Assembly: GCF_000421705.1 (NCBI RefSeq)
Contig: NZ_ATXN01000002.1
Span: 372,001 to 436,000 of the forward strand
Origin: Brevundimonas naejangsanensis DSM 23858
GTDB lineage: Bacteria; Pseudomonadota; Alphaproteobacteria; Caulobacterales; Caulobacteraceae
DNA length: 64,000 bases
Reading direction: 5' to 3'
Shown here piece by piece: positions 18,660 through 28,540 of the stretch. The notes below the pieces were generated by a model. The model saw only the letters and a program-made list of their open reading frames with translations, did not search any database and had not been told where the DNA came from. Within the stretch, counting starts at the first letter, position 1, and every line of letters begins with the position of its first letter. Both the position numbers and the translations under genes were made by a program.

Positions 18660-19606
18660 TTCAGACTGTCCAGATAGGCGGCCAGATCGCGCAGTTCGCG
18701 TCCGGTCAGCACCGGATAGGACGGCATGCGGTTGCCCGGCTTGATGCCCTGGCTGTCGGCGATCCACCCCGCCATCGTCCCCTGATTGTTGGGCAGGATG
18801 CCCGCGCCCAGCGTCTGGCGCGAGCCGACATGGGTCAGGTCCGGCCCCGCAAGACCGTTGGCCTCGGTTCCGCGTATGGTGTGGCAGGCGCCGCAGCCCG
18901 AGGCGCTGAACACCCCCGCCCCCGGCAGGGCGGACGGCGCGGCCGATGCGGCCTGACGGGCCCGCCAGGCCTCGAAGTCAGCGTCGGCATGGGCGACGAC
19001 GACGAAGCCCATCAGGGCGTGAGGTCCGCCGCAATACTCAGCGCACTGTCCCGCGTAGACTCCCGGCCTGTCAGCCTGCAGCCGCATGAAGTTGCGGCGG
19101 CCGGGGATCATATCCGTCTTGCCGCCCAGACGCGGGACCCACAGGCTATGGATGACGTCGGCGCTCTCCAGTTCGATCACCACCGGACGGCCGACGGGGA
19201 TGTGGACCTCATTGGCGTCCTGCACCGTTTCGCGGCCTTGGCCGTCCAGATAGGCCACGCGCCACCACCACATCTCGCCGGTGATGCGCACGCGCATCTC
19301 GCCGTCGCGGGGCGCATCCGACACGCGCGCCGTCACGCTGAGGCCGTAGATCAGCAGGCCCGTCAGCACGACCACCGGAAAAGCCAGACCGCCGATCCAG
19401 ACCAGGCGTTCGCCACCCACACGACGTTTCCACTTCCTCGGCCCGAACAGGGCGACGCCCAGCGCGATCAGGACGACGGCCAGCACCACCGCCCCCATGA
19501 CGAACAGCACCCAGGCGACCATCGTCACCGGCCCGGCGAACGGCCCGGCGGGGTCCAGCACCGGCGGTGGCCAGCCGCCCAGCATGTCCGGCGTCTCAGT
19601 CGTCAT
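18656..19606 (-). CDS. ctaC: Cytochrome c oxidase subunit II with C-terminal haem c domain
   Basis: 316 aa. Two membrane helices (about 28-54 and 70-91) precede the periplasmic cupredoxin domain. CuA ligands are His153 (DVIHSLWVP), Cys188, Cys192 and His196 with Met199 (QCAEYCGGPHALM). A haem c domain follows with CGACH at 238-242 and distal Met in NRMPSYPVLTG. This is the caa3 layout in which subunit II carries its own electron-donating haem. The ATG sits inside the last codons of the upstream cytochrome gene (11-bp overlap) and the stop overlaps ctaD by four bases. Confidence 0.96.
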   Translation of the reverse strand: MTTETPDMLGGWPPPVLDPAGPFAGPVTMVAWVLFVMGAVVLAVVLIALGVALFGPRKWKRRVGGERLVWIGGLAFPVVVLTGLLIYGLSVTARVSDAPRDGEMRVRITGEMWWWRVAYLDGQGRETVQDANEVHIPVGRPVVIELESADVIHSLWVPRLGGKTDMIPGRRNFMRLQADRPGVYAGQCAEYCGGPHALMGFVVVAHADADFEAWRARQAASAAPSALPGAGVFSASGCGACHTIRGTEANGLAGPDLTHVGSRQTLGAGILPNNQGTMAGWIADSQGIKPGNRMPSYPVLTGRELRDLAAYLDSLK

Positions 19607-19970
19607 CGAGCGTATAAAGATAGGCCGCTATGTCGCGGGCTTCGGCTTCGCTCAGCCGCATGGGCGGCATGCCGGTGTCGGGCAGCAGCGACGGCGCGTC
19701 GCGCACGAAGGCGGCCATGACCGCAGGCTGGTTCGGCAGGCGCCCTGCAATCATCGGCCGCGCCGCCACGCCCGCCAGCGATCCGCCGGTCCGCCCACGG
19801 GGCCAGGCCACGCCGGGAATGGCGTGGCAGGCGCCGCACCCATGCGTCCGGACAAGGCGAAGTCCCTCGGCCGCATCGGCGCCCGCCAAGTCGCGCGACG
19901 CCCCGCCCTTGTCCGCGCAGGCGGCCAGGCCCAGGCCGACGGCCAAGACCGCCGCCCCTATCTTCCCCAT
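19596..19970 (-). CDS. Cytochrome c lipoprotein, first gene of the oxidase operon
   Basis: 124 aa. The start at 19970 gives MGKIGAAVLAVGLGLAAC, a lipoprotein signal with Cys at residue 18. One haem c site, THGCGACHAIPGVAW, and a distal Met in DTGMPPMRLSEAEARDIA. It is probably a membrane-anchored electron carrier feeding subunit II. The gene ends 11 bp inside subunit II. An in-frame ATG 48 bases upstream exists but would bury the signal peptide. Confidence 0.88.
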   Translation of the reverse strand: MGKIGAAVLAVGLGLAACADKGGASRDLAGADAAEGLRLVRTHGCGACHAIPGVAWPRGRTGGSLAGVAARPMIAGRLPNQPAVMAAFVRDAPSLLPDTGMPPMRLSEAEARDIAAYLYTLDDD

Positions 19971-20080
19971 CGTCGCGACATGACGGCATCCGGCCCCTTT
20001 CAGCTTCACCAGAACCAATCCATCGAACGGCCAGGGGTTCCGAGGCGGAACCGGCGCCGCAAGGCCGGTGTTGGATCGAG

Positions 20081-20821
20081 GTGCGCGCCCTGCCCCTCGC
20101 TCTTTTGGGACTGACCCTCGCCGCCTGCGACACGAGTCCGGGCGCGACTGACCGCGCGTTTCAGGCCTCGGGCGAGATCATCGCCATGGGCGGCGGGGCG
20201 GGCGGGCCAGCCAACGCCTGCTTCGCCTGTCACGGGCTGAAGGGTGAGGGCGACGGCGTTTCCACGCCACGCCTGGCGGGTCTGGAACAGGGTTACCTCC
20301 AGAAGCAGATGGAGGACTACGCCAGCGGCCTGCGTCCCGATGACGTCATGACCCGAGTTGCGCGCGGGCTCACGCCCGACGCCCGCCGCGTCGTGGCGGC
20401 CTGGTACGCTGGACTGCCTGCGCCCGCCGTGCACGCCTCAGCCGGTCCCCCGCCCCCGATCTGGCTTAGCGGCGACGCGGCGCGCGGGATCACCGCCTGC
20501 GCCGCCTGCCATGGAGCGGAAGGGCAAGGCGCGGGCGCAGGCCAACCGATCATCGCCGGACAGCCCGCCCCCTATACGCTGGAGCAGATTGACCGCTGGA
20601 AGTCCGGCAAGAGGCGCAACGACCCCCGCGGCGTCATGGCCGCCGCCGTCCAGCATCTGTCGGAAGAAGAAGCCCGCGCCATAGCCGAGTGGCTGTCGAC
20701 CCGACCCGCCGCTCAAGCGCACGCCAACGCCTCTGCCAGCGCGTCCGTTTCGGCTTCGGCTGCGGCACGACCGGCAGCATCGCGTGAAACACGTCGTCCC
20801 GATCGATCAGATGGTGCTTGA
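20081..20821 (+). CDS. Diheme cytochrome c lipoprotein
   Basis: 246 aa from a GTG start. A lipoprotein signal MRALPLALLGLTLAAC is followed by two class I cytochrome c domains with CFACHGLKGEGDG and CAACHGAEGQGAG, resembling c4-type cytochromes. The second domain ends near LSEEEARAIAEWLST; after that a 35-residue Ala/Ser-rich tail follows with no family counterpart. The tail lies antisense to the b561 gene (188-bp convergent overlap). It is divergent from the oxidase operon with a 110-bp gap, and is likely an electron carrier in the same chain. Confidence 0.88.
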   Translation: MRALPLALLGLTLAACDTSPGATDRAFQASGEIIAMGGGAGGPANACFACHGLKGEGDGVSTPRLAGLEQGYLQKQMEDYASGLRPDDVMTRVARGLTPDARRVVAAWYAGLPAPAVHASAGPPPPIWLSGDAARGITACAACHGAEGQGAGAGQPIIAGQPAPYTLEQIDRWKSGKRRNDPRGVMAAAVQHLSEEEARAIAEWLSTRPAAQAHANASASASVSASAAARPAASRETRRPDRSDGA

Positions 20822-21368
20822 GCGCCGCCCCGGCATGGATCGGGATCATCAGCAGAAGGGTCAGGACCAGACCCCAGTGCATCCACTCAGCCGCTGCCTC
20901 AATCGCCCATAGTTGACGGTTCGACAAATCCTGCATCGGCAACAAAGGCCAGGGGATGAAGCCTGCCGCCGCCAGCTGGGTGTCCCGCGCCGTCGCAGAA
21001 ACCATCGCCCATCCCGACAGCGGCAGTCCGAACAGGCAAAGGTAAAACACATAGTGGGTGATATGGGCCGCCGTGCTCTCCCATCCCGGCTTGTCCGCGT
21101 CATTGATCAGATCCGGCGCGACCAGCCGCCAGGTCAGGCGACCGATCACCAGCAGCAGCATCAGGATGCCGACGGCGAAGTGAACCTCATAGGCCGCGAC
21201 CTTCTCTCCGCCAACCGGCAGCCGCCTCATCCACCAGCCCCAGCCCAGTTGGAACGCCACCAGACCCGCCATGCCCCAGTGAAACCCGATGGCCACGGGG
21301 GAATAGCGTCCCTCATCATGATGACCAGCGGCCCATTCCAGCGCCTGGGCGATCAAGCGGTCGATCAT
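20634..21368 (-). CDS. Cytochrome b561 family protein
   Basis: 244 aa, four membrane helices and haem-ligand histidines: IGFHWGMAGLVAFQLGWGW, YEVHFAVGILMLLLVIGRLT, ITHYVFYLCLFGLPLSGWAM and WMHWGLVLTLLLMIPIHAGA then LKHHLIDRDDVFHAMLP. This fits bacterial cytochrome b561, which passes electrons between quinol and acceptors. The family usually ends soon after the DDVxxxMLP segment; here a basic tail of about 45 residues continues, antisense to the cytochrome c gene. The start overlaps ctaG by four bases. Confidence 0.88.
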   Translation of the reverse strand: MIDRLIAQALEWAAGHHDEGRYSPVAIGFHWGMAGLVAFQLGWGWWMRRLPVGGEKVAAYEVHFAVGILMLLLVIGRLTWRLVAPDLINDADKPGWESTAAHITHYVFYLCLFGLPLSGWAMVSATARDTQLAAAGFIPWPLLPMQDLSNRQLWAIEAAAEWMHWGLVLTLLLMIPIHAGAALKHHLIDRDDVFHAMLPVVPQPKPKRTRWQRRWRALERRVGSTATRLWRGLLLPTDAGRRRP

Positions 21369-22087
21369 GGCGTCGTCTCGCCCGTCGGCTTCAGCAGGCC
21401 ATTAAGACGCCATAGGGCGACGAGAAGATAGGCCGCCGCCGCCGGCGCCCACATGATCAGCCCCGCCGCCTGCTGATCCTCCAACGGCGTCATGTTCCAG
21501 GCCAGGGTGCTGGCGAAATGCGGGGTATAAATCGGTTGGGCCGCGAACACGATCAAGGCGCCCAGCAGCCCCATCAGCAGCATGGCCGCCAGCAGCGCCG
21601 CCACGGCCGCATGGCCTTTGGCGCTGCGCACCGTCGCCCAGAACCAGACCGCGCTCCCCAGGATGCTGACCTGCATCAGCCAATACACTCCATCATGCGA
21701 TAGAGCCTGAGCGTAGAGTCCGGGCGCGTGCCAGGCCCAGAAGATCACCGCCTGGACCGCCACGGCCGCCGCCAGACGCGGTCGTTTCAACCGGGGCAGG
21801 CACAGGGCCAGCAAGGGCGCCGCCGCCAGCACCAGCAGAAGATGATGCAGCGTCCGTGCCGTGAACAGCGCGGAACTCAGCGCGCACAGCGGCGAAATGA
21901 AGCCGATCGCCAGGACAGCCATCGCGGCCGTGTATCGTCCCTTCTGGGGCCCGCGGAGCAGAAGCAGCCCAGCGACCGTCGCAGCCATCAGAAGGACCCA
22001 GAGAACCGGGTCCCCGTTCCAGCGCCCCAGCGCCTCGGCCGGATCGGGTGCAGGCCCGCAATAGGGTGTCCAGACGGCATCGACCAT
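21365..22087 (-). CDS. ctaG: Cytochrome c oxidase assembly factor CtaG (caa3 type)
   Basis: 240 aa, about seven membrane helices. The N-terminus YCGPAPDPAEALGRWNGDP is characteristic of the caa3_CtaG family, with ALSSALFTARTLHHLLLVLA (copper-related His pair) and PLEDQQAAGLIMW further on. This family is needed for assembly of caa3 oxidases in Bacillus and is distinct from Cox11. It is the first gene of a two-gene unit with cytochrome b561 (ATGA overlap) and is presumably dedicated to the neighbouring oxidase. Confidence 0.92.
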   Translation of the reverse strand: MVDAVWTPYCGPAPDPAEALGRWNGDPVLWVLLMAATVAGLLLLRGPQKGRYTAAMAVLAIGFISPLCALSSALFTARTLHHLLLVLAAAPLLALCLPRLKRPRLAAAVAVQAVIFWAWHAPGLYAQALSHDGVYWLMQVSILGSAVWFWATVRSAKGHAAVAALLAAMLLMGLLGALIVFAAQPIYTPHFASTLAWNMTPLEDQQAAGLIMWAPAAAAYLLVALWRLNGLLKPTGETTP

Positions 22088-22165
22088 TTTGGGCCAACGC
22101 CTGCGCGCTGCGACGGTTCACCTGCTCGGGTTCAAGGCGAACTGTGACGTGAATGGGCCGACGCC

Positions 22166-23695
22166 TTACGGTTTCTCCTGAGCGCCGTCCGGCGTCACGA
22201 TCAGTCGCCGTCCGGCATATGACCGGGGGTCGACATTCTCGATCACCACCTGCCGGTTGCCCATGTAGGTGACCTCGACACGGACCGGCTGCATGTGCGC
22301 CAGACCGAAATGGACAGGCACAGCGCTTTGAGCGTTGTAGCCGCCGCCAGTCGACACCTGACGGGCGCCCAGGATTTTACCCTCTGTATCGAACAGTCGC
22401 ACTTCTGCGCCGGGCGGAATGCGCTTCCCGCCTTCGTCCAGGACCAGAATGCTGAGGCTGCGAGAGCGCGCCGGCTCAGCCAGATCGTTATGGAACAGGA
22501 AGTGACCGCCTTCTTCGCCATATCCCTTGGTGAGGGACAGGTCCAAGGCGCCGTCGTTGTCGTAATCGACCCATTCGACGCCATGATCGCCCGCATTCAA
22601 CAGGCTCTCGCGGGTCAGAACCTGCTCAAACCGCCCGTTCCCGAGATTGCGATACAGCAGATTGACGGGAATCTGCTTTCCCGGCTCGCCTTCATAATGG
22701 GTGACGAAGAGGTCCAGCCAGCCGTCATTGTCGTAGTCGCCCCAGGCCGCCGCCACAGCGTGCCCGCCATGATCCAGCCCAGCCTGGACCGCGACTTCGG
22801 AAAACGTCCCGTCGCCGTTATTGCGGTACAGCAGGTCCGCGCCATAGACAGCGACGAAGATGTCGAGGTTCCCGTCGTTGTCATAGTCGCCGACCGCGCA
22901 ACCGACGCCGCCCGTGCTGCGATCCCGCCCGGCCTGATCCATGCCGAGGGACGGCGCCACATCGACGAAGCTTCCCCCGTCATTGCGCCACAAGGCGTCG
23001 GTTGAGCCGGACTGGTTGGCCAGGAACAGGTCCAGATCGCCGTCGCGGTCATAGTCCAGCCAACAGGCGCCGACGGTGGCGCGAACGTCGTTGACGCCGC
23101 CCTCCCCCATCACCGGAACGAAACGGCCGTTCTGATTGCGGAAGAGCTGGTTCGGCCCTGCGCGGTCCGCCGCATAGAAGTCCAGCGCGCCGTCGTTGTC
23201 GTAGTCGATCCAGTTGGCCTGACGGCTCATCCGCCCCGGAACGAGAAGACCCAGCGACTCGGCCTGCTCCTCGAAACGCAGTCCGCCTTCGTTGCGCCAG
23301 ACAAAGGAGCGGTTGGCCGCCCGATCGCCCATGACGTTCGATCCGCCCATCAGGTCGACGAAGCCGTCGCCATCGAAATCGCCCCAGCTCAGCCCCCGGA
23401 TTTCGATGCCCGAGGTGGGCAGGCCCATCTCCGGGCCGACGTTGACGAAGTTTCCGCCGTCGTTGCGATAGAGACGGACTTCGCCGCTCTTCCAGGAAAC
23501 AGCGAGATCCAGGTCGCCGTCGTTGTCGAAGTCGGCCCAGGCGTTCGATAGAGCGCCCGCGACCGAAAAGCCCTCGACCTGAACCGCAGTGAAGGCTGGC
23601 TCGCCTGCAACCGCGCCAGAGGCGGCGACCATCAGCGCCAATGACGCCGCGCTCGCCGAATATCCGATCCGTCGTGTCATGGTCAGGCCTTTCAT
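22166..23695 (-). CDS. Secreted CRTAC1-like FG-GAP/VCBS repeat protein
   Basis: 509 aa, with a signal peptide (cleavage near GAVAGEPAF). Seven DxDxDGxxD calcium-binding repeats are visible, e.g. [84 protein letters not shown] and [14 protein letters not shown], forming an integrin-like propeller. The C-terminus has an ASPIC/UnbV-like domain ([19 protein letters not shown]). Start 23695 overlaps the acylase stop as ATGA; 23680 is an alternative. It is last in the uptake module and its role there is unknown. Confidence 0.88.
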   Translation of the reverse strand: MKGLTMTRRIGYSASAASLALMVAASGAVAGEPAFTAVQVEGFSVAGALSNAWADFDNDGDLDLAVSWKSGEVRLYRNDGGNFVNVGPEMGLPTSGIEIRGLSWGDFDGDGFVDLMGGSNVMGDRAANRSFVWRNEGGLRFEEQAESLGLLVPGRMSRQANWIDYDNDGALDFYAADRAGPNQLFRNQNGRFVPVMGEGGVNDVRATVGACWLDYDRDGDLDLFLANQSGSTDALWRNDGGSFVDVAPSLGMDQAGRDRSTGGVGCAVGDYDNDGNLDIFVAVYGADLLYRNNGDGTFSEVAVQAGLDHGGHAVAAAWGDYDNDGWLDLFVTHYEGEPGKQIPVNLLYRNLGNGRFEQVLTRESLLNAGDHGVEWVDYDNDGALDLSLTKGYGEEGGHFLFHNDLAEPARSRSLSILVLDEGGKRIPPGAEVRLFDTEGKILGARQVSTGGGYNAQSAVPVHFGLAHMQPVRVEVTYMGNRQVVIENVDPRSYAGRRLIVTPDGAQEKP

Positions 23696-25854
23696 GGCTT
23701 GAAGTTGAAGGGCGTGCGTTCCTGGACCGCGGCCTCGACCTGCTCTCGGCGCAGCAACAGCTCGCGGAAATCGGCCTTCGACACACGCTCGATCTGATCG
23801 CTGTAGTGGGGTGTGCCGGGCTGGCGCGAGTTGCCGTAGCTCATCAGGCCATAGGCCCGCACCGGTGTGGAGAACTCGATCATCGCCACCCATGTCTCGC
23901 CGTGGTTGGGCGTGCGAATCCCGTTTTCGTCAGGATCGGACCAGGTGAAGACCCGGAAGGAACCCAGGTTGCCGTAGCCGGCGGCGCCCGGAACATTCAC
24001 GTCGTTCAGGATCATGCGTGAGGCATCGCCGAACGGCCGGTCGATCGCGCCGTATTTGCGCTTGGTGTTGTCGATAGCGGTCCGCAATTGATCGACGGCG
24101 GCCTTGGGATCGCGGACGCCGTAAGGCGTGCTGACAGGCTTATCCAGCGACCAGGGCGTGGCGAAACCCGCCTGACCGGCGAAGCTCTGACCGGCGAACA
24201 GACGCGCCCATTCCTCGAACAGCAGGGCGGCGCGGCTGTCGCTGGTGAACTCGCGAACCCACGCCGCCAGCAGGCGCGCCGCCGCCTGGACCTCGGGATC
24301 GGGGTCGATCAGGGCCGCCGGGATCAGATCCGGCAAGGTACGGTCGGCCATGACGGCGCGATGGTTCAACTGCAGCGCCATGAAGCGCTCCAGCGTCAGG
24401 TCGTCGTTCTCGGACATCAGACGCACGCTTTGCTGAGCGCGCAGGGAATGCGGCGTCTGGGGCGCCAGATAAGACGGGAAGTCCTTGGGCGTGTAGGTGA
24501 CGGGCCAGGTCGGCGTCCACGGCGGGTCGTTCGAGTTCTGCACGAAGCCGCCCGGCGGATTGGTGACGCGCGGCAGGTCATCCAGCGGGTGCGTCTCGGT
24601 CCACAGGTAACGCGATGAATCGCCCGGCACGAGCCCCTGCCAGAAAGCGATGTCGCCCTCGGCCCGTTTGGGCGCTACGCCGTTGAAGCTGTAGTTGATG
24701 GTCCCTTCGCGGTCGGCGTAGACGATGTTGAAGGTCGGCACCTGCATCCGCGCCATGGCGGCTTCGTAGTCATCGAAGCTGTCCGCCGTGATCATGTCGA
24801 AATACTGCTCCAGCATCCCCGGCCGATCCAGGCCGGCGACCCGAACGGCGACGGCCGTGCCATCCGCGCGCTCGAAGACCGGGCCATGGACGCTGGAGCG
24901 GATTTCCAACGGCTTGTCGATCGTCGATCCGTCCGCCTGACGCAGGCGATACGAAGCCTGACGCCGCTCAAACGGCCGCACCTGACCGTCATAAAGATAG
25001 CCGCCGTCCTGCAGCGTCAGCCGATAGTTTGTGGCCCCCAACATGCCGTTGACGGTGTTGGTGATGCCCATGCGCTGGTTGAAGGCGAAGCGGATGACCG
25101 GCAGGCCGATCTGGGTCGCGCCATAGATTTCAAAGTCCGGCGTGACGAGATGCGCCTCGTAGTAGGTGAAGTAGTCCGTCGTCCAGGACAGGTGCGGGTT
25201 CTGCAGCAGCAGGGCGTTCCCATTGGCCGTCTTGCCTGGCGCCACCGCCCAGGAGTTGGAGCCCTGATCGGCCAGGTCCGGCGGGTCGCCCTCGCCCAGG
25301 GTGCGGCCCGGCGATGCGACGTAGAGGAAGTTCATCAGGCGGTGGGCGTGGGCCACCACGTCGGCGCCGGAGACCGGCAGCACCTGCCGCACCTCGGGCG
25401 AGATGTCGTCTGGGTTCTGTTCCGCATAGGCGTTGATGCCCGCCGCGAAGGCGTCGAGGTTGGCGCGGAAATCAGGCGACTGCTGCGCATACCACTGCTG
25501 GGCGCGCTCCGGCACGCCGTTGGTCAGCAGCCAGACGGTCGTCTGTTCATAATCCGGGCCCCAGTATTCAGCCCCCTTGCCCCGCGCTTCTCCATACAGG
25601 CGCAGGATGTTGTCGCCGTGGCTGCGCGCCTGGGCCCAGCCGTAGCCGTAGAAGACCGATGGCGCGTCGACTCCATAGACATGGGGGACGCCGTAGCCGT
25701 CCCACAGAATCTCATTGGCCCTGGGCTTATAGGCCGTAATCGGCGCCTGCGGCGTCGAGGTCGGCTCAGCCAGCGCAAAGGCGACGCCGGGCGCAAGGCC
25801 GATCGCCGTCGCCATAACCAGGGCCGATGTCGCCCGGTGCAGAACTCTCAGCAT
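23692..25854 (-). CDS. Penicillin acylase / acyl-homoserine-lactone acylase family protein
   Basis: 720 aa Ntn-hydrolase precursor. A signal peptide (about 1-28) is followed by an alpha-subunit region ([40 protein letters not shown]). The nucleophile is Ser199 in [14 protein letters not shown], where autocatalytic cleavage after Gly198 would give the beta subunit. Further family features are [18 protein letters not shown] and [10 protein letters not shown]. Family members hydrolyse amide side chains of beta-lactams, acyl-homoserine lactones, aculeacin or similar; the substrate cannot be told here. It lies downstream of a TonB receptor and coupled to the FG-GAP gene. Confidence 0.92.
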   Translation of the reverse strand: MLRVLHRATSALVMATAIGLAPGVAFALAEPTSTPQAPITAYKPRANEILWDGYGVPHVYGVDAPSVFYGYGWAQARSHGDNILRLYGEARGKGAEYWGPDYEQTTVWLLTNGVPERAQQWYAQQSPDFRANLDAFAAGINAYAEQNPDDISPEVRQVLPVSGADVVAHAHRLMNFLYVASPGRTLGEGDPPDLADQGSNSWAVAPGKTANGNALLLQNPHLSWTTDYFTYYEAHLVTPDFEIYGATQIGLPVIRFAFNQRMGITNTVNGMLGATNYRLTLQDGGYLYDGQVRPFERRQASYRLRQADGSTIDKPLEIRSSVHGPVFERADGTAVAVRVAGLDRPGMLEQYFDMITADSFDDYEAAMARMQVPTFNIVYADREGTINYSFNGVAPKRAEGDIAFWQGLVPGDSSRYLWTETHPLDDLPRVTNPPGGFVQNSNDPPWTPTWPVTYTPKDFPSYLAPQTPHSLRAQQSVRLMSENDDLTLERFMALQLNHRAVMADRTLPDLIPAALIDPDPEVQAAARLLAAWVREFTSDSRAALLFEEWARLFAGQSFAGQAGFATPWSLDKPVSTPYGVRDPKAAVDQLRTAIDNTKRKYGAIDRPFGDASRMILNDVNVPGAAGYGNLGSFRVFTWSDPDENGIRTPNHGETWVAMIEFSTPVRAYGLMSYGNSRQPGTPHYSDQIERVSKADFRELLLRREQVEAAVQERTPFNFKP

Positions 25855-25918
25855 GGATTTCCCCTCTCACCCCGACCTAGAGACGCCGCTGCGCGACGCC
25901 TCCGGACGTTCCCCTTGA

Positions 25919-28456
25919 TCACCATTTGTAGGCGGCGCGCACGAACCAGGATCCGCCGGTGAAGCCGAACGGCGCAAGCCCGCTGTACATCCCGTTGCCC
26001 AGGTTGGCCGAAGGCTCCTGAATCTTGGTCGGGTAGACGTTGAAGATGTTGTTGGCGCCGAGCGTCACGCGAACGGCGTCCGTCACATCGTAGTTGACCT
26101 GCAGATCGGTGATCCACGCCGCGTCAATGTCGTTGTCCAATGCAGGATTGGACGAGTGCCGCGTGGTGTATTCGCCGAACCGCGTCAGACGCAGGTTGGC
26201 GCTAAGCCGATCCAGCGCCCAGCCGCTGTTGAGCGAGATCTTGGATTTCGGCAGGGATTCCGTCAGCGCCGCCTGCTTGCTGCGGTCGAAGATGACGATA
26301 TCGCCCAGCGCCGCCAGCTCCGGCGGATTGTCGATGATGCCGGTGATCTCGGTTTCGTTCTGATTATAGCCGAAGCTGAAATCGAAATCGCCGAAGTCGA
26401 CTGTGCCGTACTTGTAGGTCGCCACGATATCGAAGCCGCGCGTTCGCGTGTCGATGGCGTTGGTATAGTACTGACCGCTGACATCGGGCGACAGACCATT
26501 GGCGACCATGATGGCCTGAAGTTGCTCGCCGATTGTCGTCACCCCGTCCGCCGACAGACGTGTATCGATCGGCGAGAAGGTCGTAGTGACGGCGATGCGG
26601 TCAGCCACATCGATCTGATAGGCGTCAAACGTCAAAGCGAAGTTCGAGAAGGGCGTCAGCGTGAAGCCCACGCTCAGGTTCTCCGACATTTCCGGCGTCA
26701 GGGGCTTGGCGCCCAAGGCGATGGCCTCCGGCGAGTTGACCTGGAAGTTCTTCAACCGCAGGGACTCGGCCACCCCGGTGCCCCGGATGTCGCGCAACTG
26801 GCTTGTCGTCGCCGAATAGGCCTGCTGCGCCAGGCTGGGAGCGCGGAAGCCCGTGTTGAATGAGGCGCGCAGAGCGGCCCAGTCGTTCAACTCATACCGG
26901 CTGCTGATCTTGTAGATGGTGGTGTCGCCGGCCGAGTCGTCGAAATTCTCGTAGCGCACAGCCCCGCCGAGATAGAACCGCTCGGTCGGGTTCCAGCCTA
27001 GCTCGCCATAGACGCTGTAGTTGTTGCGGCTGACGTCAGCCTCGTCCTCGGGACGGAAGCCCGGCGTGGACTGCGTGCCCGGAGGCAGGGGCTGGCCCGC
27101 GAAGGGCTGGCCCGGCGGGCGGACGTAATCGCCCTGGATCCAGCTCGCCTCGTCTCCCTGCTTGATCGTGTAGTTCTCCCAGCGGTGCTGCAAACCGAAG
27201 GACACCTGCAACTCGCCCGCGTTCTCAAGCGTGAAGCCGCGCGTCACATCCAGCGCATTGACCCACTCGGCCGAAGCCAGTTGTCCGACGTAGAAATGAC
27301 GTGGACTGCTCGGCCCCAGACTGGCGTTCAGACTGTAGTTCTCCCAGTCGGAAACGTTCGAGCCGTAGCCCGTCGACAGGTCCCAATCCCAGCCGCCCAG
27401 CGAGCCCCGCGCACCGGCGACCGCCTCATAGTCCTTGTCCTTGATGACGGTCAGGGTGCGCAGGCCGTCCGGCGCGATCTCGGGCAGGACAGTGATGTCG
27501 GTCGGCGGCCGCCACGTCCAGCTCAGGTCGGACTTGCGCTGACCATAGGTGCCGAAGGCGTAGAGCTCGAGTTCGTTGCTGACCGTATAGGCCGCGTTCG
27601 CCCCGAAGACGTTGGAGACCTGAGGCATGGTGCCGTAGTTGGTCGTCACCATCCGGTCGATGATCGCTTCGCGCGGGTCGCGCGAGCCGTCGGGCAACAG
27701 CGGATACAGGCGCACGGAATCGGCGATACGCTCCGCTCGGTTCGATGCGCCGCGATCCATGAAGCTGTACGACAGGTTCAGGAAGCCGTCCTCGCCCAGC
27801 GCCAAGCCGAGATTGGCGTCCAGGTTCACATAGCGGCCGTCGTTGCGGTCGAAATTTCGACCATGGGCGACTGAAATGCTGCCGCCTTGGGCGCTGGAGT
27901 TCAGCATGACGTTGATGACGCCGGCCACGGCGTCCGAGCCATACTGGGCGGCGGCCCCGTCGCGCAGCACCTCGACCCGGGCAATGGCGCTGGACGGGAT
28001 CATGTTCAGGTCGACCCCGACCGAGCCGTTGTAGAGCGTCGAAACCGAGTTGATCAGCGCCGTGCGGTGACGACGCTTCCCATTGACCAGCACCAGCGTC
28101 TGATCCGGATTCAGGCCCCGAAGCGCTCCGGTAGCGATGACGGTGGAGCTGCCGCCGCCCGACCGCGCCGGCAGGTTGAAGGACGGCACCAGGTAACGCA
28201 CCGACTCGAACACGCCGGTCTGGGCCCCCTGCTGCAACTGCTCGGCGTTGAACACGTCGATGGGCGTCGGGCTCTCGATCGCCGTGCGCGGCGCTCCGCG
28301 CACGCCGGTGACGATGATGTCGTCCACCCGAGCCGCCTCGGCGGCTTCAGGCTGAGTGCGCTCCTGAGCCAGCGCCGCTCCCGCCGTCAGGCTAAGCAGA
28401 CTGGCTGACGCCAGGCTCGCAGCTTTCAGGCCAACCCCTTTGAAATCTCTAGTCAT
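25919..28456 (-). CDS. TonB-dependent outer-membrane receptor
   Basis: 845 aa with a signal peptide (about 1-30, ending GAALAQE). The TonB-box region is VDDIIVTGVRGAP, the plug domain includes FNAEQLQQGAQTGVFESVRY and LVLVNGKRRHRTALINSV, and a 22-strand barrel ends with WFVRAAYKW, an aromatic C-terminus. Its ligand is unknown, but with an acylase and an MHS transporter on the same strand it is more likely an organic compound than iron. 84 bp separate it from the transporter and 64 bp from the acylase. Confidence 0.92.
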   Translation of the reverse strand: MTRDFKGVGLKAASLASASLLSLTAGAALAQERTQPEAAEAARVDDIIVTGVRGAPRTAIESPTPIDVFNAEQLQQGAQTGVFESVRYLVPSFNLPARSGGGSSTVIATGALRGLNPDQTLVLVNGKRRHRTALINSVSTLYNGSVGVDLNMIPSSAIARVEVLRDGAAAQYGSDAVAGVINVMLNSSAQGGSISVAHGRNFDRNDGRYVNLDANLGLALGEDGFLNLSYSFMDRGASNRAERIADSVRLYPLLPDGSRDPREAIIDRMVTTNYGTMPQVSNVFGANAAYTVSNELELYAFGTYGQRKSDLSWTWRPPTDITVLPEIAPDGLRTLTVIKDKDYEAVAGARGSLGGWDWDLSTGYGSNVSDWENYSLNASLGPSSPRHFYVGQLASAEWVNALDVTRGFTLENAGELQVSFGLQHRWENYTIKQGDEASWIQGDYVRPPGQPFAGQPLPPGTQSTPGFRPEDEADVSRNNYSVYGELGWNPTERFYLGGAVRYENFDDSAGDTTIYKISSRYELNDWAALRASFNTGFRAPSLAQQAYSATTSQLRDIRGTGVAESLRLKNFQVNSPEAIALGAKPLTPEMSENLSVGFTLTPFSNFALTFDAYQIDVADRIAVTTTFSPIDTRLSADGVTTIGEQLQAIMVANGLSPDVSGQYYTNAIDTRTRGFDIVATYKYGTVDFGDFDFSFGYNQNETEITGIIDNPPELAALGDIVIFDRSKQAALTESLPKSKISLNSGWALDRLSANLRLTRFGEYTTRHSSNPALDNDIDAAWITDLQVNYDVTDAVRVTLGANNIFNVYPTKIQEPSANLGNGMYSGLAPFGFTGGSWFVRAAYKW

Positions 28457-28540
28457 CGCTAAGTCCCTCCCCCTCTGGATCGCGTTACAGCCCGTCGCTG
28501 CGCGAGCCGGTTTTTGTGATTACGCTGGGTGATACTGATT

